The translations under genes were made by a program, and so were the position numbers. From assembly GCA_910585275.1 (NCBI GenBank), contig CAJUCW010000015.1, forward strand, positions 26,278 to 90,277: DNA of 64,000 nucleotides, given 5' to 3'. Positions 51,901 to 59,046 of the stretch are shown one piece after another. The stretch's first letter is position 1. Each line of letters opens with the position of its first letter. The notes under the pieces were generated by a model. The model ran no database searches and was not told where the DNA came from. It saw nothing but the letters and a program-made list of their open reading frames with translations. The stretch comes from an uncultured Muribaculaceae bacterium. GTDB lineage: Bacteria; Bacteroidota; Bacteroidia; Bacteroidales; Muribaculaceae.

Positions 51901-52209
51901 AATATGGTTGTGGCTGATATCGACCCCGGTGAATATATAGAGATTTCGGGTGTGGATTTCAAGAAAGGTGCCGGAGAGTTTACCGTTATGGCTTCTTGTG
52001 CGGGGAAAGGAGGAACCATTGAAATTCGCCTTGATTCATCTACCGGCAAAAAGATTGGTGAGGTGGAAATTGTGCCTACCGGAAGTTCCGATTCTTTCAA
52101 AATATTTAAGACACGGCTTGAAAAATCGGCTGGAGTTCATGACCTTTTCCTCTGCTTCAAGGGTGCGGGGAAAGACCTCTTCCGGATTGATTGGTGGAAG
52201 ATGAAATAG
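48973..52209 (+). CDS. GH97-GH43-CBM6 multidomain glycosidase
   Basis: 1078 residues. Signal peptide 1-20. About 22-650 is GH97: N-terminal beta-sandwich (SSPDGKTVLTVSDLNGIPAY), then the barrel with GIKGIKVDFFGGDKQEMM; the Asp near residue 407 is at the nucleophile place of the retaining type (alpha-galactosidase-like), not the Glu-based inverting type of SusB. About 655-945 is GH43: TADPAPMVHDGTVYLY with the base Asp, DPTVLVDDDGQAYLYWG, and the acid Glu in YQEGPWLSK. About 950-1078 is a CBM6-like module (EAETMAWGYG, DPGEYIEISGVDF). Fits removal of galactose or arabinopyranose and arabinofuranose side chains from plant glycans. No susC/susD nearby. Confidence 0.88.
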   Translation: MTKLIYVAAGLFAFFPAMASGHVGATVSSPDGKTVLTVSDLNGIPAYSVAYDGVTMIENSPLGMVTNIGDFTQGLSITSAAPVKAVADDYSLPNIKKSRVNYRANRGEFTFGKDGKKVFDYIVEVSDNNVAFRYLLHPQGDTRCCIVESEATGFAMPAGTTTFLCPQSLPMGGFARTSPSYETSYTLDDAVGKNGWGAGYSFPCLFRNGDKGWMLISETGIAGDYCASHLAGNTDGSYTIAYPQQGEMNGFGSTSAAIALPGYTPWRTITVGSDLRPIVETTIPFDVVRPLYNPSRKYEYGKGSWSWIMKMDPSCNFDEQKRYIDFSSDMGYSSVLVDALWDTQIGYDGIEKLAAYGKGKGVALFLWYNSNGSWNDAPQGPRGIMNDIVKRRKDMAWMQRNGIKGIKVDFFGGDKQEMMRLYHDILSDANDYGLLVIFHGCTLPRGWDRMYPNFVASEAVLASENLHFSQGSCDAEAMNAAIHPFIRNTVGGMDFGGSALNKYYNAGNGPKGSKRKTSDVFALAAAVLFQSPVQHFALAPNNLQDAPAWAIGFMKNVPTVWDETRFIDGYPGKYVVLARRKGYDWYVCGVNAGPKSMDVAFMLPEGMQGKNLSLYSDDAALNGSVKYFKTSKDGNAKVNIPSNGGFVIAPPFSKPTRPIVQTSYTADPAPMVHDGTVYLYTSHDEDDADGFKMYDWLLYTSTDMVNWTAHGAVASLKDFKWNKRDNGAWAIQVVERNGKFYMYCPIHGNGIGVLVADSPYGPFVDPIGKPLVWQKEHWNDIDPTVLVDDDGQAYLYWGNPHLYGVKLNDDMVSYSGDIITFPHIRDYQEGPWLSKHDGRYYMSFASTCCPEGIGYAMSDSASGPWEYKGHIMDHTPRTRGNHPGLIDYKGKSYVFGHSYDVLRQETPDHHERRCVEAAEMWYNQDGTIQEVPYWRDATLSQIEVLNPFRRVEAETMAWGYGLKTLPAPDNSPASANNMVVADIDPGEYIEISGVDFKKGAGEFTVMASCAGKGGTIEIRLDSSTGKKIGEVEIVPTGSSDSFKIFKTRLEKSAGVHDLFLCFKGAGKDLFRIDWWKMK

Positions 52210-52280
52210 TCTTTACGACGGCGTTTGGCCGGATGTAATAACTGCTTTAGAAGGTGTGTCGGGTTCGATGCGCCTTCTTT

Positions 52281-53246
52281 TTATATGGAGATGGTGGGGG
52301 TGGGGCGCAGGCTTGTCCAGGAGAACAATGGCAGAAGAGCGTGTGCGCTAATCGGGAAAGGTTCGGGAAGGATGCCTGAGATGTACGCCAGCATTCCGAT
52401 GAGGTGTTGCGGGGTATATTCTTCGCGTAGCCTTTCCATGCTCAACGAGCTGTCGCGTTTTGACAGCCTGACGCCCGATTCGTTGCAGATAAGGGGGATG
52501 TGGGCGAATCGTGGAGGTGTAAGGCCCAGGAGACGGTAGAGATAAATCTGTTGTGCCGAAGAGAGCAGGAGGTCGCTCCCACGCACCACTTCCGTCACTC
52601 CCATGAGTGCGTCGTCCACCACCACGGCGAGCTGGTATGCCCATGCGCCGTCGGCGCGGCGGAGCACGAAATCTCCGCAATGCGACGCGAGATTCACCGA
52701 CTGTGGTCCGTAAAGACGGTCGGTGAACGATATCTCTTCATCGGGCACGAAAAGCCTTGTGGCACGCTCTGTCCTTTTTGTGTCGGGTATGGTTATGATG
52801 GGGCTGTCGGATTTCCCCGAAAGCGATGCCGGACGGCATGTGCCTGCATACACTATCCTGCCGTCGCTTTCATGTGGGGCTTGGGTGGCCATGACGTCGG
52901 CGCGTGTGCAATAGCAAGGATAGGTCAGGCCTGTCTCTTTCAATCTGCTTATTGCTTCCTCATAGAAGTTGGCACGTAGGCTTTGGCGGTATGGACCATG
53001 GCTCCCGGTGTCGTCAATGCCTCCTTCGTCCCAATCAAGACCGAGCCAGTTCAGGTCGTCTTCTATTTGCCGGGCATATTCTATGCGTGAGCGCTGCGGG
53101 TCGAGGTCTTCGATTCGCAAAATCCATCTACCCCCTTTCTTGCGGGCGGAGAGCCACGAAACGAGTGCGGCGAAAATATTGCCGAGATGCATCCTCCCTG
53201 TCGGAGAAGGTGCGAAACGTCCGGTTTCCGGTTTTTCTGTTTCCAT
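52281..53246 (-). CDS. gluQ: Glutamyl-Q tRNA(Asp) synthetase
   Basis: 321 residues from ATG 53246. A short GltX-like protein without the anticodon-binding half: GRFAPSPTGRMHLGN (HIGH motif), ILRIEDLDPQR, zinc site CYC...Y...C in YPCYCTRADV and YAGTC, and LSKRDSSLSM (KMSKS-like). GluQ attaches Glu to the queuosine in tRNA(Asp) and so works downstream of the queG product. Its promoter puts the mRNA start within a few nt of the ATG. Confidence 0.92.
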   Translation of the reverse strand: METEKPETGRFAPSPTGRMHLGNIFAALVSWLSARKKGGRWILRIEDLDPQRSRIEYARQIEDDLNWLGLDWDEGGIDDTGSHGPYRQSLRANFYEEAISRLKETGLTYPCYCTRADVMATQAPHESDGRIVYAGTCRPASLSGKSDSPIITIPDTKRTERATRLFVPDEEISFTDRLYGPQSVNLASHCGDFVLRRADGAWAYQLAVVVDDALMGVTEVVRGSDLLLSSAQQIYLYRLLGLTPPRFAHIPLICNESGVRLSKRDSSLSMERLREEYTPQHLIGMLAYISGILPEPFPISAHALLPLFSWTSLRPTPTISI

Positions 53247-53251
53247 CGTTG

Positions 53252-53283
53252 CAAAATTAACAATTAACCGGAATTTATGCAAC
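53252..53283 (-). promoter_or_regulatory. Promoter of gluQ, nearly leaderless
   Basis: Minus strand: GTTG (53283-53280), 20 nt, TAATTTTG (53259-53252). The expected start is about 53248, two or three nt before the ATG. No other in-frame ATG fits the family. Confidence 0.7.
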
Positions 53284-53583
53284 TGGCTCTTTCCCTAATC
53301 CGTTTTTATAGTCGTGCGTGTTGAGAGGGGGTGTAACGGCGAAAAAAGAGCCTTTGAGAAATTAAAAATACGGGTAATCGGTGGCGATGATCAAGTTTTT
53401 TCTATTCTCGAACGCCTTATTTTGGGGTGTATTTTAATTAATATATTGATAGATAACGAAATATAAATATTGTTGACAATTCGATATTATTTGTCAGAAA
53501 AATGTCGGTTGGATATATTTTCTGTTGGGGAATCTTATTTTTGAGATGAGGTGTCGGAATTTTTGAAATTTTCAGGATAAAGG

Positions 53584-53613
53584 TTGTAAGTGTCGCTTTT
53601 TTTTGTATTTTTG
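53584..53613 (+). promoter_or_regulatory. Promoter of ybeY-mnmG
   Basis: TTG (53584-53586), 19 nt, TATTTTTG (53606-53613). Start near 53617, leader about 80 nt. The rest of 53284-53697 is AT-rich and holds nothing else that I recognise. Confidence 0.7.
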
Positions 53614-53697
53614 CAAAATATAATTTAATGTATTTTAATTCGGAAAGGTGGGCCATTGTGTGTGGCTTTCCGGTTTTTGTGATAAAACAGATATCTG

Positions 53698-54117
53698 ATG
53701 ATAGAATTTCAGACCAAGGATGTTGAGATGCCTTCGTTCGATTTCTCCAAGGTGGAAAGATGGCTTGGAGAGGTGGCGGCATCTCACGAGAGAAGAATAG
53801 GGAATGTGAATTACCTTTTCTGCGATGACAAGGAAATTCTCAGGGTGAACCGTGAATTTTTAGGACACGATTATTTCACCGATATAATTACGTTTGACTA
53901 TTCCCATCGCGATAGGGTGGGAGGGGACATTTTCATTTCTCTCGATACCGTAGCCAGTAATGCCGATGAACTTGGAGAAAAGAGGGAAAGTGAACTTCTT
54001 CGGGTCATCGCCCACGGTGTGCTTCATCTTTGCGGCATCGACGACAAGGGCCCCGGTGAGCGTGAAATAATGGAGGCCGCCGAGAATGCGGCGCTTGCCC
54101 TTTGGGATAATATTTGA
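53698..54117 (+). CDS. ybeY: Endoribonuclease YbeY (16S rRNA maturation)
   Basis: 139 residues. NVNYLFCDDKEILRVNREFL, YFTDIITFDY, GDIFISLDTV and RVIAHGVLHLCGIDD are YbeY. The metal motif HxxxHxxGxDH here reads HGVLHLCGIDDKG, with the third His replaced, as is seen in other Bacteroidota members. It processes the 3' end of 16S rRNA. 24 bp before mnmG. Confidence 0.94.
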   Translation: MIEFQTKDVEMPSFDFSKVERWLGEVAASHERRIGNVNYLFCDDKEILRVNREFLGHDYFTDIITFDYSHRDRVGGDIFISLDTVASNADELGEKRESELLRVIAHGVLHLCGIDDKGPGEREIMEAAENAALALWDNI

Positions 54118-54141
54118 CCTACATTTGAAATAAGCTTGCAG

Positions 54142-56097
54142 ATGAAATTCAGTTACGATGTAATCGTGATAGGTGCCGGACATGCCGGATGTGAGGCCGC
54201 CGTGGCTGCCGCACGGCTTGGGGCATCTACGCTGCTCATAACGGCAGATTTGAACAAGGTGGCGCAGATGTCGTGCAACCCTGCTGTCGGTGGTATTGCG
54301 AAAGGGCAGATTGTCAGAGAAATAGATGCCCTGGGCGGTATGATGGGTATTATTGCCGACACAACTGCCATACAATTCAGGATGCTCAATCGTTCGAAAG
54401 GACCGGCGGTGTGGTCGCCGAGGGTGCAGTCTGACCGCAGTAAATATATCGATGCATGGAGAAAGGTGCTGGAGAATACTCCCGGTCTTGAACTTTTCCA
54501 AGACATGGCAACGGGATTCGAATTTGATAACGGAGGCGATGGCTTGTCGGTTTGTGCAGTGATTACCGGCCTTGGTTTTCGTTTCGAGACGAAAAAAGTG
54601 GTCCTGACCGCCGGTACGTTCCTTAACGGATTGATGCATTTCGGAGTTACCCAAATTGCCGGAGGACGCGTTTCGGAACCTGCATCCACCGGTATTACGG
54701 AACAGCTTTCCGAACTCGGATTCCGTGCGTTGAGAATGAAGACAGGCACTCCTGCAAGGGTTGATTCCCGGTCAATAGATTTCTCTTTGGCGGAACGCCA
54801 GGATGGTGACGATGTTGTTTCGGCAGTGGATGCCGCCGATGGAAAAAGTGAGGCGGAGGTGACTCTTGTGGAGCGCGATTTCCATAAATTTTCATTCCTC
54901 CCGGGAGTGGGGCGCACGCTTCGGCCGCGCAGTTGCTACGTGGTCCATACTAATCCGGAAGTGCATAAAATCCTTAGCGATAACCTTGAGTTTTCCCCTC
55001 TTTACAACGGCCAGATCAAGAGTATCGGACCCCGCTATTGTCCGAGCATCGAGACCAAGATTGTCACCTTCTCTGATAAGGAAAGCCATCAGCTGTTTCT
55101 TGAACCGGAGGGGGAATCTACCACCGAATATTATATAAACGGTTTTTCGAGCTCGTTGCCTTGGAAAGTGCAGCTTGATGCCTTGAGCTGTGTGCCTGCG
55201 TTGGAAAACGTGCATTTCTACCGTCCGGGCTACGCGATAGAATATGATTATTTCGATCCTACGCAACTTACCCACGATCTTCAGACGAAACTTGTGAAGG
55301 GACTTTATTTCGCCGGCCAGGTCAACGGAACTACCGGATATGAGGAAGCCGCGGCACAAGGGCTTATGGCCGGTGTGAACGCCGCCCTCGGCGTGCATGG
55401 AAAGGATCCGCTTGTGCTCGGTCGTGACCAGGCATACATAGGAGTGCTTATCGACGATTTGGTCACCAAAGGAGTGGATGAACCATACCGTATGTTCACT
55501 TCGCGTGCCGAATACAGGATTCTGCTCCGGCAGGATGATGCCGACATGCGTCTTACTCCGCTTGGCGCGGAAATTGGCCTGGCGTCCAGAGAGCGTTTCG
55601 ACGCTATGGTTAGCAAGCGTGAATATCGCGACTCCCTGATTGAATGGTGCAAGGGATTCACTGTGAAAATGTGCGATAAGATCAATGAATGGCTTCAGGC
55701 TGCAGGCACGTCTCCATTGACGGCTTCTATAAAGCTATATGAATTGCTCAAGCGTCCCCAATTGAATTTCGGCAATCTTTCGGGTGTTGTCTCCCGATTG
55801 CGCAAGAGGCTTGAAGAGATTCCTGAAGAGAGACGTGCGGAGATTGTAGAAGCCGCTGAGATTCTCATCAAGTATGGAGGTTATATAGAAAGGGAAAGGG
55901 AGCTCGCGGAGAAGTCGCGTCGTCTCGAATATGTGAAGCTTCCTGCAGATATGGATTTCCTTTCGATTCAGTCGCTATCGACGGAAGCAAGACAGAAACT
56001 TGATGCTATCCGTCCTGCCACGATAGGGCAGGCGTCGCGCATACCGGGAGTGTCGCCGGCCGATGTAAATATCCTTCTGGTGCTTCTCCACAGATAG
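54142..56097 (+). CDS. mnmG: tRNA uridine 5-carboxymethylaminomethyl modification enzyme MnmG (GidA)
   Basis: 651 residues from ATG 54142; the TTG at 54136 is less likely. FAD-binding DVIVIGAGHAGCEAAVAAAR, CNPAVGGIAKGQIVREIDAL, AGTFLNGLMHFG, GYEEAAAQGLMAGVNAAL and SRAEYRILLRQDDADMRLTP are all typical. With MnmE it modifies the wobble uridine of several tRNAs. In many genomes it lies close to oriC; a parS-like site follows 115 bp downstream. Confidence 0.98.
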   Translation: MKFSYDVIVIGAGHAGCEAAVAAARLGASTLLITADLNKVAQMSCNPAVGGIAKGQIVREIDALGGMMGIIADTTAIQFRMLNRSKGPAVWSPRVQSDRSKYIDAWRKVLENTPGLELFQDMATGFEFDNGGDGLSVCAVITGLGFRFETKKVVLTAGTFLNGLMHFGVTQIAGGRVSEPASTGITEQLSELGFRALRMKTGTPARVDSRSIDFSLAERQDGDDVVSAVDAADGKSEAEVTLVERDFHKFSFLPGVGRTLRPRSCYVVHTNPEVHKILSDNLEFSPLYNGQIKSIGPRYCPSIETKIVTFSDKESHQLFLEPEGESTTEYYINGFSSSLPWKVQLDALSCVPALENVHFYRPGYAIEYDYFDPTQLTHDLQTKLVKGLYFAGQVNGTTGYEEAAAQGLMAGVNAALGVHGKDPLVLGRDQAYIGVLIDDLVTKGVDEPYRMFTSRAEYRILLRQDDADMRLTPLGAEIGLASRERFDAMVSKREYRDSLIEWCKGFTVKMCDKINEWLQAAGTSPLTASIKLYELLKRPQLNFGNLSGVVSRLRKRLEEIPEERRAEIVEAAEILIKYGGYIERERELAEKSRRLEYVKLPADMDFLSIQSLSTEARQKLDAIRPATIGQASRIPGVSPADVNILLVLLHR

Positions 56098-56156
56098 CAT
56101 GGCTCCTTGGCGAAAGGACGCGCCCATTTAAAAAACTTTCACTCCGGTGAACAATT

Positions 56157-56178
56157 CGGATTTGCAAAATCCGTTTTA
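56157..56178 (+). terminator. Short terminator after mnmG
   Basis: CGGATTT (56157-56163) and AAATCCG (56167-56173), followed by TTTTA. Confidence 0.6.
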
Positions 56179-56209
56179 TAAATAGAGTAATATAAACAAG
56201 ATAGAATTG

Positions 56210-56231
56210 AATTGTTCCACGTGGAACAATT
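56210..56231. promoter_or_regulatory. parS: parS-like palindrome (ParB-binding centromere site)
   Basis: TGTTCCACGTGGAACA at 56213-56228 matches the 16-bp parS consensus found across bacteria (TGTTNCACGTGNAACA), and the palindrome extends to 22 perfect bp (56210-56231). It lies in the gap between mnmG and apt, where no coding constraint explains it. ParB spreads from such sites and loads SMC; they cluster near oriC. Confidence 0.85.
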
Positions 56232-56251
56232 GAAACGAATTTATAAGACAC

Positions 56252-56776
56252 ATGGAACTTGAACAACTGAAATCTTTGATTCGCGATGTGCCCGATTTCC
56301 CTACAAAGGGTATTGTTTTCCGCGACCTTACCACCATGTTGAAAAACGGAGAGGCTCTTCAGGTGATGAGTAAAGCTCTTGCCGACCTCTATAGAGACAA
56401 GGGTATAACCAAGGTTGTGGGTATAGAATCACGCGGTTTCATCGGAGGTAGCATCCTCGCTTACGAGCTTGGATGCGGATTCGTGCCTGCGAGGAAACCG
56501 GGCAAACTTCCTTCTGTGACGATTAAGAAGGCATACGCCAAGGAATACGGAGTCGATACGATCGAACTCCACAGCGATGCCATCGGACCCGATGACGTAG
56601 TTGTGCTTCACGATGACCTTCTCGCCACGGGAGGAACTATGAAAGCCTGCTACGAACTCGTGAAAAGTATGAACCCGAAGAAAATTTATTTCAATTTTAT
56701 CGTTGAGCTGACAGCATTGAAGGGGAGGGATGTTCTCCCGTCAGATTGCGAGGTGACGACCTTGTTGAAATATTAA
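56252..56776 (+). CDS. apt: Adenine phosphoribosyltransferase
   Basis: 174 residues. RDVPDFPTKGIVFRDLTTML, VVGIESRGFIGGSILAYEL and the PRPP loop VVVLHDDLLATGGTMKA are typical. Salvages adenine to AMP. Its start is 21 bp from the parS palindrome, so ParB could affect its expression (inference). Confidence 0.97.
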   Translation: MELEQLKSLIRDVPDFPTKGIVFRDLTTMLKNGEALQVMSKALADLYRDKGITKVVGIESRGFIGGSILAYELGCGFVPARKPGKLPSVTIKKAYAKEYGVDTIELHSDAIGPDDVVVLHDDLLATGGTMKACYELVKSMNPKKIYFNFIVELTALKGRDVLPSDCEVTTLLKY

Positions 56777-56815
56777 TCTACGTTTTCATCGGGATTTTTT
56801 TTGATGCATGAAGAG

Positions 56816-56846
56816 AGGCGCGGCTGTGATAGGTCTGCGCCTTTTT
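56816..56846 (+). terminator. Terminator after apt
   Basis: AGGCGC (56816-56821) and GCGCCT (56837-56842), ending in a run of five T. Confidence 0.8.
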
Positions 56847-56909
56847 CCTATTTAATGGCGGATTCTTCCGCTCCATGACAATGCCGGATTGCCGGCCGTT
56901 TTTTAAGAT

Positions 56910-58937
56910 ATGGAACAAAACACTCAATCGTCGATTCACGATGCCCTTGCATCGCTACATCTCCCCAAGGCCGGAGAGGCTGCCCTTGTGGCCCGTACGG
57001 AAGAGGTGGACGCCGCTGTCTCCAATCTCCTTGCAGATGCCGGGAGAAATATCGATGAAACCGGAAAATTCGATATAGAGATTCAGCCTGACCGTACCCG
57101 TGACGATATATTCAACAATCGTCCCGGCGAACATCTGAGAGAAAAGATTCTTAATCTCCCGGAGGCTCCGGGCGTGTATATGTATATCGACAAGAACGGG
57201 AAGGTGATATACGTCGGTAAAGCGAAGCGGCTTAAAAGGAGGGTGTCGTCATATTTCAACAGGCGTCACGATTCCACAAGGACGAACCTTCTTGTGAGGA
57301 ACATCGTGGATATGCGCTTTATCGTGGTGGGAACGGAGGAGGATGCTTTGCATCTGGAGAACGCCATGATAAAGGCATACCAGCCGCACTACAACGTGCT
57401 TCTGAAAGACGACAAGTCTTACCCCTGGATTGTGGTGACGAAAGAGCTTTATCCCCGTGTATTCATGACCCGCGATAAGGATATCGACGGCAAGTATTAC
57501 GGTCCTTACAGCAATCCTCAAAGCGCAAAGGTGGCGCTGCAGCTCATACGCGACATATATCCCCTCAGAAGTTGCAAACATTCTCTCGACGAAAAGGGGA
57601 TTGCAAGAGGGAAGTTCAGATTGTGTCTCGACTATCATATCAAGAAGTGCGGAGGGGCGTGCCGGGGATTGGTTTCTCCCGATGAATACGGAAAATTTGT
57701 AAGTCAGGTAAGGCAAATCCTCAACGGGGAGACGGTCGTGTTGGAGAAGTATCTTAAAGATGAAATGTCACGTCTGAGCGAGGAATGGAAATTTGAGGAG
57801 GCGCAGGAGGTGAAAGAGAAATATGAGATTATCCGGCGCTACAATGCCAAGTCGGTGGTGGGGATGACCGATATCGACGACATCGATATGTTTGCCTACG
57901 ATGAATCCGGCGATTCCGCCTACGTAAATTTCATGCATCTGCATCATGGCGCCGTGGTGCAAAGCCTCAATATGGAGTTCCGTCGTAAGCTGGCCGAAAC
58001 TCCGGCGGAAATCCTTTCCATGGCAATCGTGGAGATAGAACGTAGGTTCGATAAGAAGTTTACGTCGGTCGTCGTGCCGTTTCTCCCTGACGTGGAGTTC
58101 GAAGGGATTACATTTATGGTGCCCAAGCGTGGCGATAAGAAAAAGGTGCTCGATGTGGGCATGAAAAACGTAAGGCAGTATATGGCGGATAAGGAGAAGA
58201 TGGCGGAAAGACTCGACCCGGAAAGGGGAGTGGAGAAACTGATGGAGCAGATGAAAAGCGATTTCCGGCTCAACGTGCAGCCTCGCCATATAGAGTGTTT
58301 CGACAACTCCAACATACAAGGCACGAATCCTGTGGCGAGTTGCGTCGTGTTTCGCGACGGCAAGCCTTCGCGGCGTGACTATCGCCATTTCTGCATAAAG
58401 ACTGTGGTCGGGGCGGATGATTTCGCTTCGATGAAAGAGGTGCTCCACAGACGGTATTCTCGGATGATTGCCGAAGGGGAGTCTTTGCCGCAGCTGGTGG
58501 TTGTCGATGGCGGCAAAGGGCAGCTTAGTGCGGCAGTGGAGGCGTTCGATGAAATGGGAATTCGGGGAGAAGTGGCGCTCGTGGGCATTGCCAAACGTCT
58601 TGAAGAAATCTATTTCCCTGGCGACACCCTGCCTCTTTATATCGACAAGAAGAGCCGAAGCCTCCAGGTGGTGCAGCATCTGCGCGACGAGGCCCACAGG
58701 TTCGGAATCACCCATCATCGCCTGCGCCGGTCGAAAGGGCAGGTGAAGAGCGAACTCGACTCCATAAAGGGAATCGGGGAGGTGACTGCCGGCGTGCTTA
58801 TGAAAGAATTCAAAAGCGTGAAGCGTGTGAGGGAGGCCTCGCTTGCCGACCTTGCCGGGGCGGTTGGGGCGGCAAAGGGGAAGGTGGTCTATGACTACTT
58901 CCATCCCGATTCTTCGGAAAATGAAAAAATAAAATGA
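56910..58937 (+). CDS. uvrC: Excinuclease ABC subunit C
   Basis: 675 residues. GIY-YIG nuclease (NLPEAPGVYMYIDKNGKVIY, VGKAKRLKRRVSSYF), Cys-rich loop (CLDYHIKKCGGACRGLV), UVR motif (EEWKFEEAQEVKEKYEII), RNase H-like nuclease with HIECFDNSNIQGTNPVASCV, and a helix-hairpin-helix end (LDSIKGIGEVTAGVLMKEF). It cuts on both sides of bulky DNA lesions with UvrB. The GIY-YIG domain usually begins within about 15 residues of the start; here about 75 acidic residues precede it. Confidence 0.97.
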   Translation: MEQNTQSSIHDALASLHLPKAGEAALVARTEEVDAAVSNLLADAGRNIDETGKFDIEIQPDRTRDDIFNNRPGEHLREKILNLPEAPGVYMYIDKNGKVIYVGKAKRLKRRVSSYFNRRHDSTRTNLLVRNIVDMRFIVVGTEEDALHLENAMIKAYQPHYNVLLKDDKSYPWIVVTKELYPRVFMTRDKDIDGKYYGPYSNPQSAKVALQLIRDIYPLRSCKHSLDEKGIARGKFRLCLDYHIKKCGGACRGLVSPDEYGKFVSQVRQILNGETVVLEKYLKDEMSRLSEEWKFEEAQEVKEKYEIIRRYNAKSVVGMTDIDDIDMFAYDESGDSAYVNFMHLHHGAVVQSLNMEFRRKLAETPAEILSMAIVEIERRFDKKFTSVVVPFLPDVEFEGITFMVPKRGDKKKVLDVGMKNVRQYMADKEKMAERLDPERGVEKLMEQMKSDFRLNVQPRHIECFDNSNIQGTNPVASCVVFRDGKPSRRDYRHFCIKTVVGADDFASMKEVLHRRYSRMIAEGESLPQLVVVDGGKGQLSAAVEAFDEMGIRGEVALVGIAKRLEEIYFPGDTLPLYIDKKSRSLQVVQHLRDEAHRFGITHHRLRRSKGQVKSELDSIKGIGEVTAGVLMKEFKSVKRVREASLADLAGAVGAAKGKVVYDYFHPDSSENEKIK

Positions 58938-59046
58938 TTGCCGATGCCGAAAACGCCTTTCCGCGCGTTATCATAGTATAGGCGCGTGCGTACCCCAAGA
59001 GAGAATGTGGCGTCTGTATCAGGCAACGAAAAGAAAAATATCTGAT

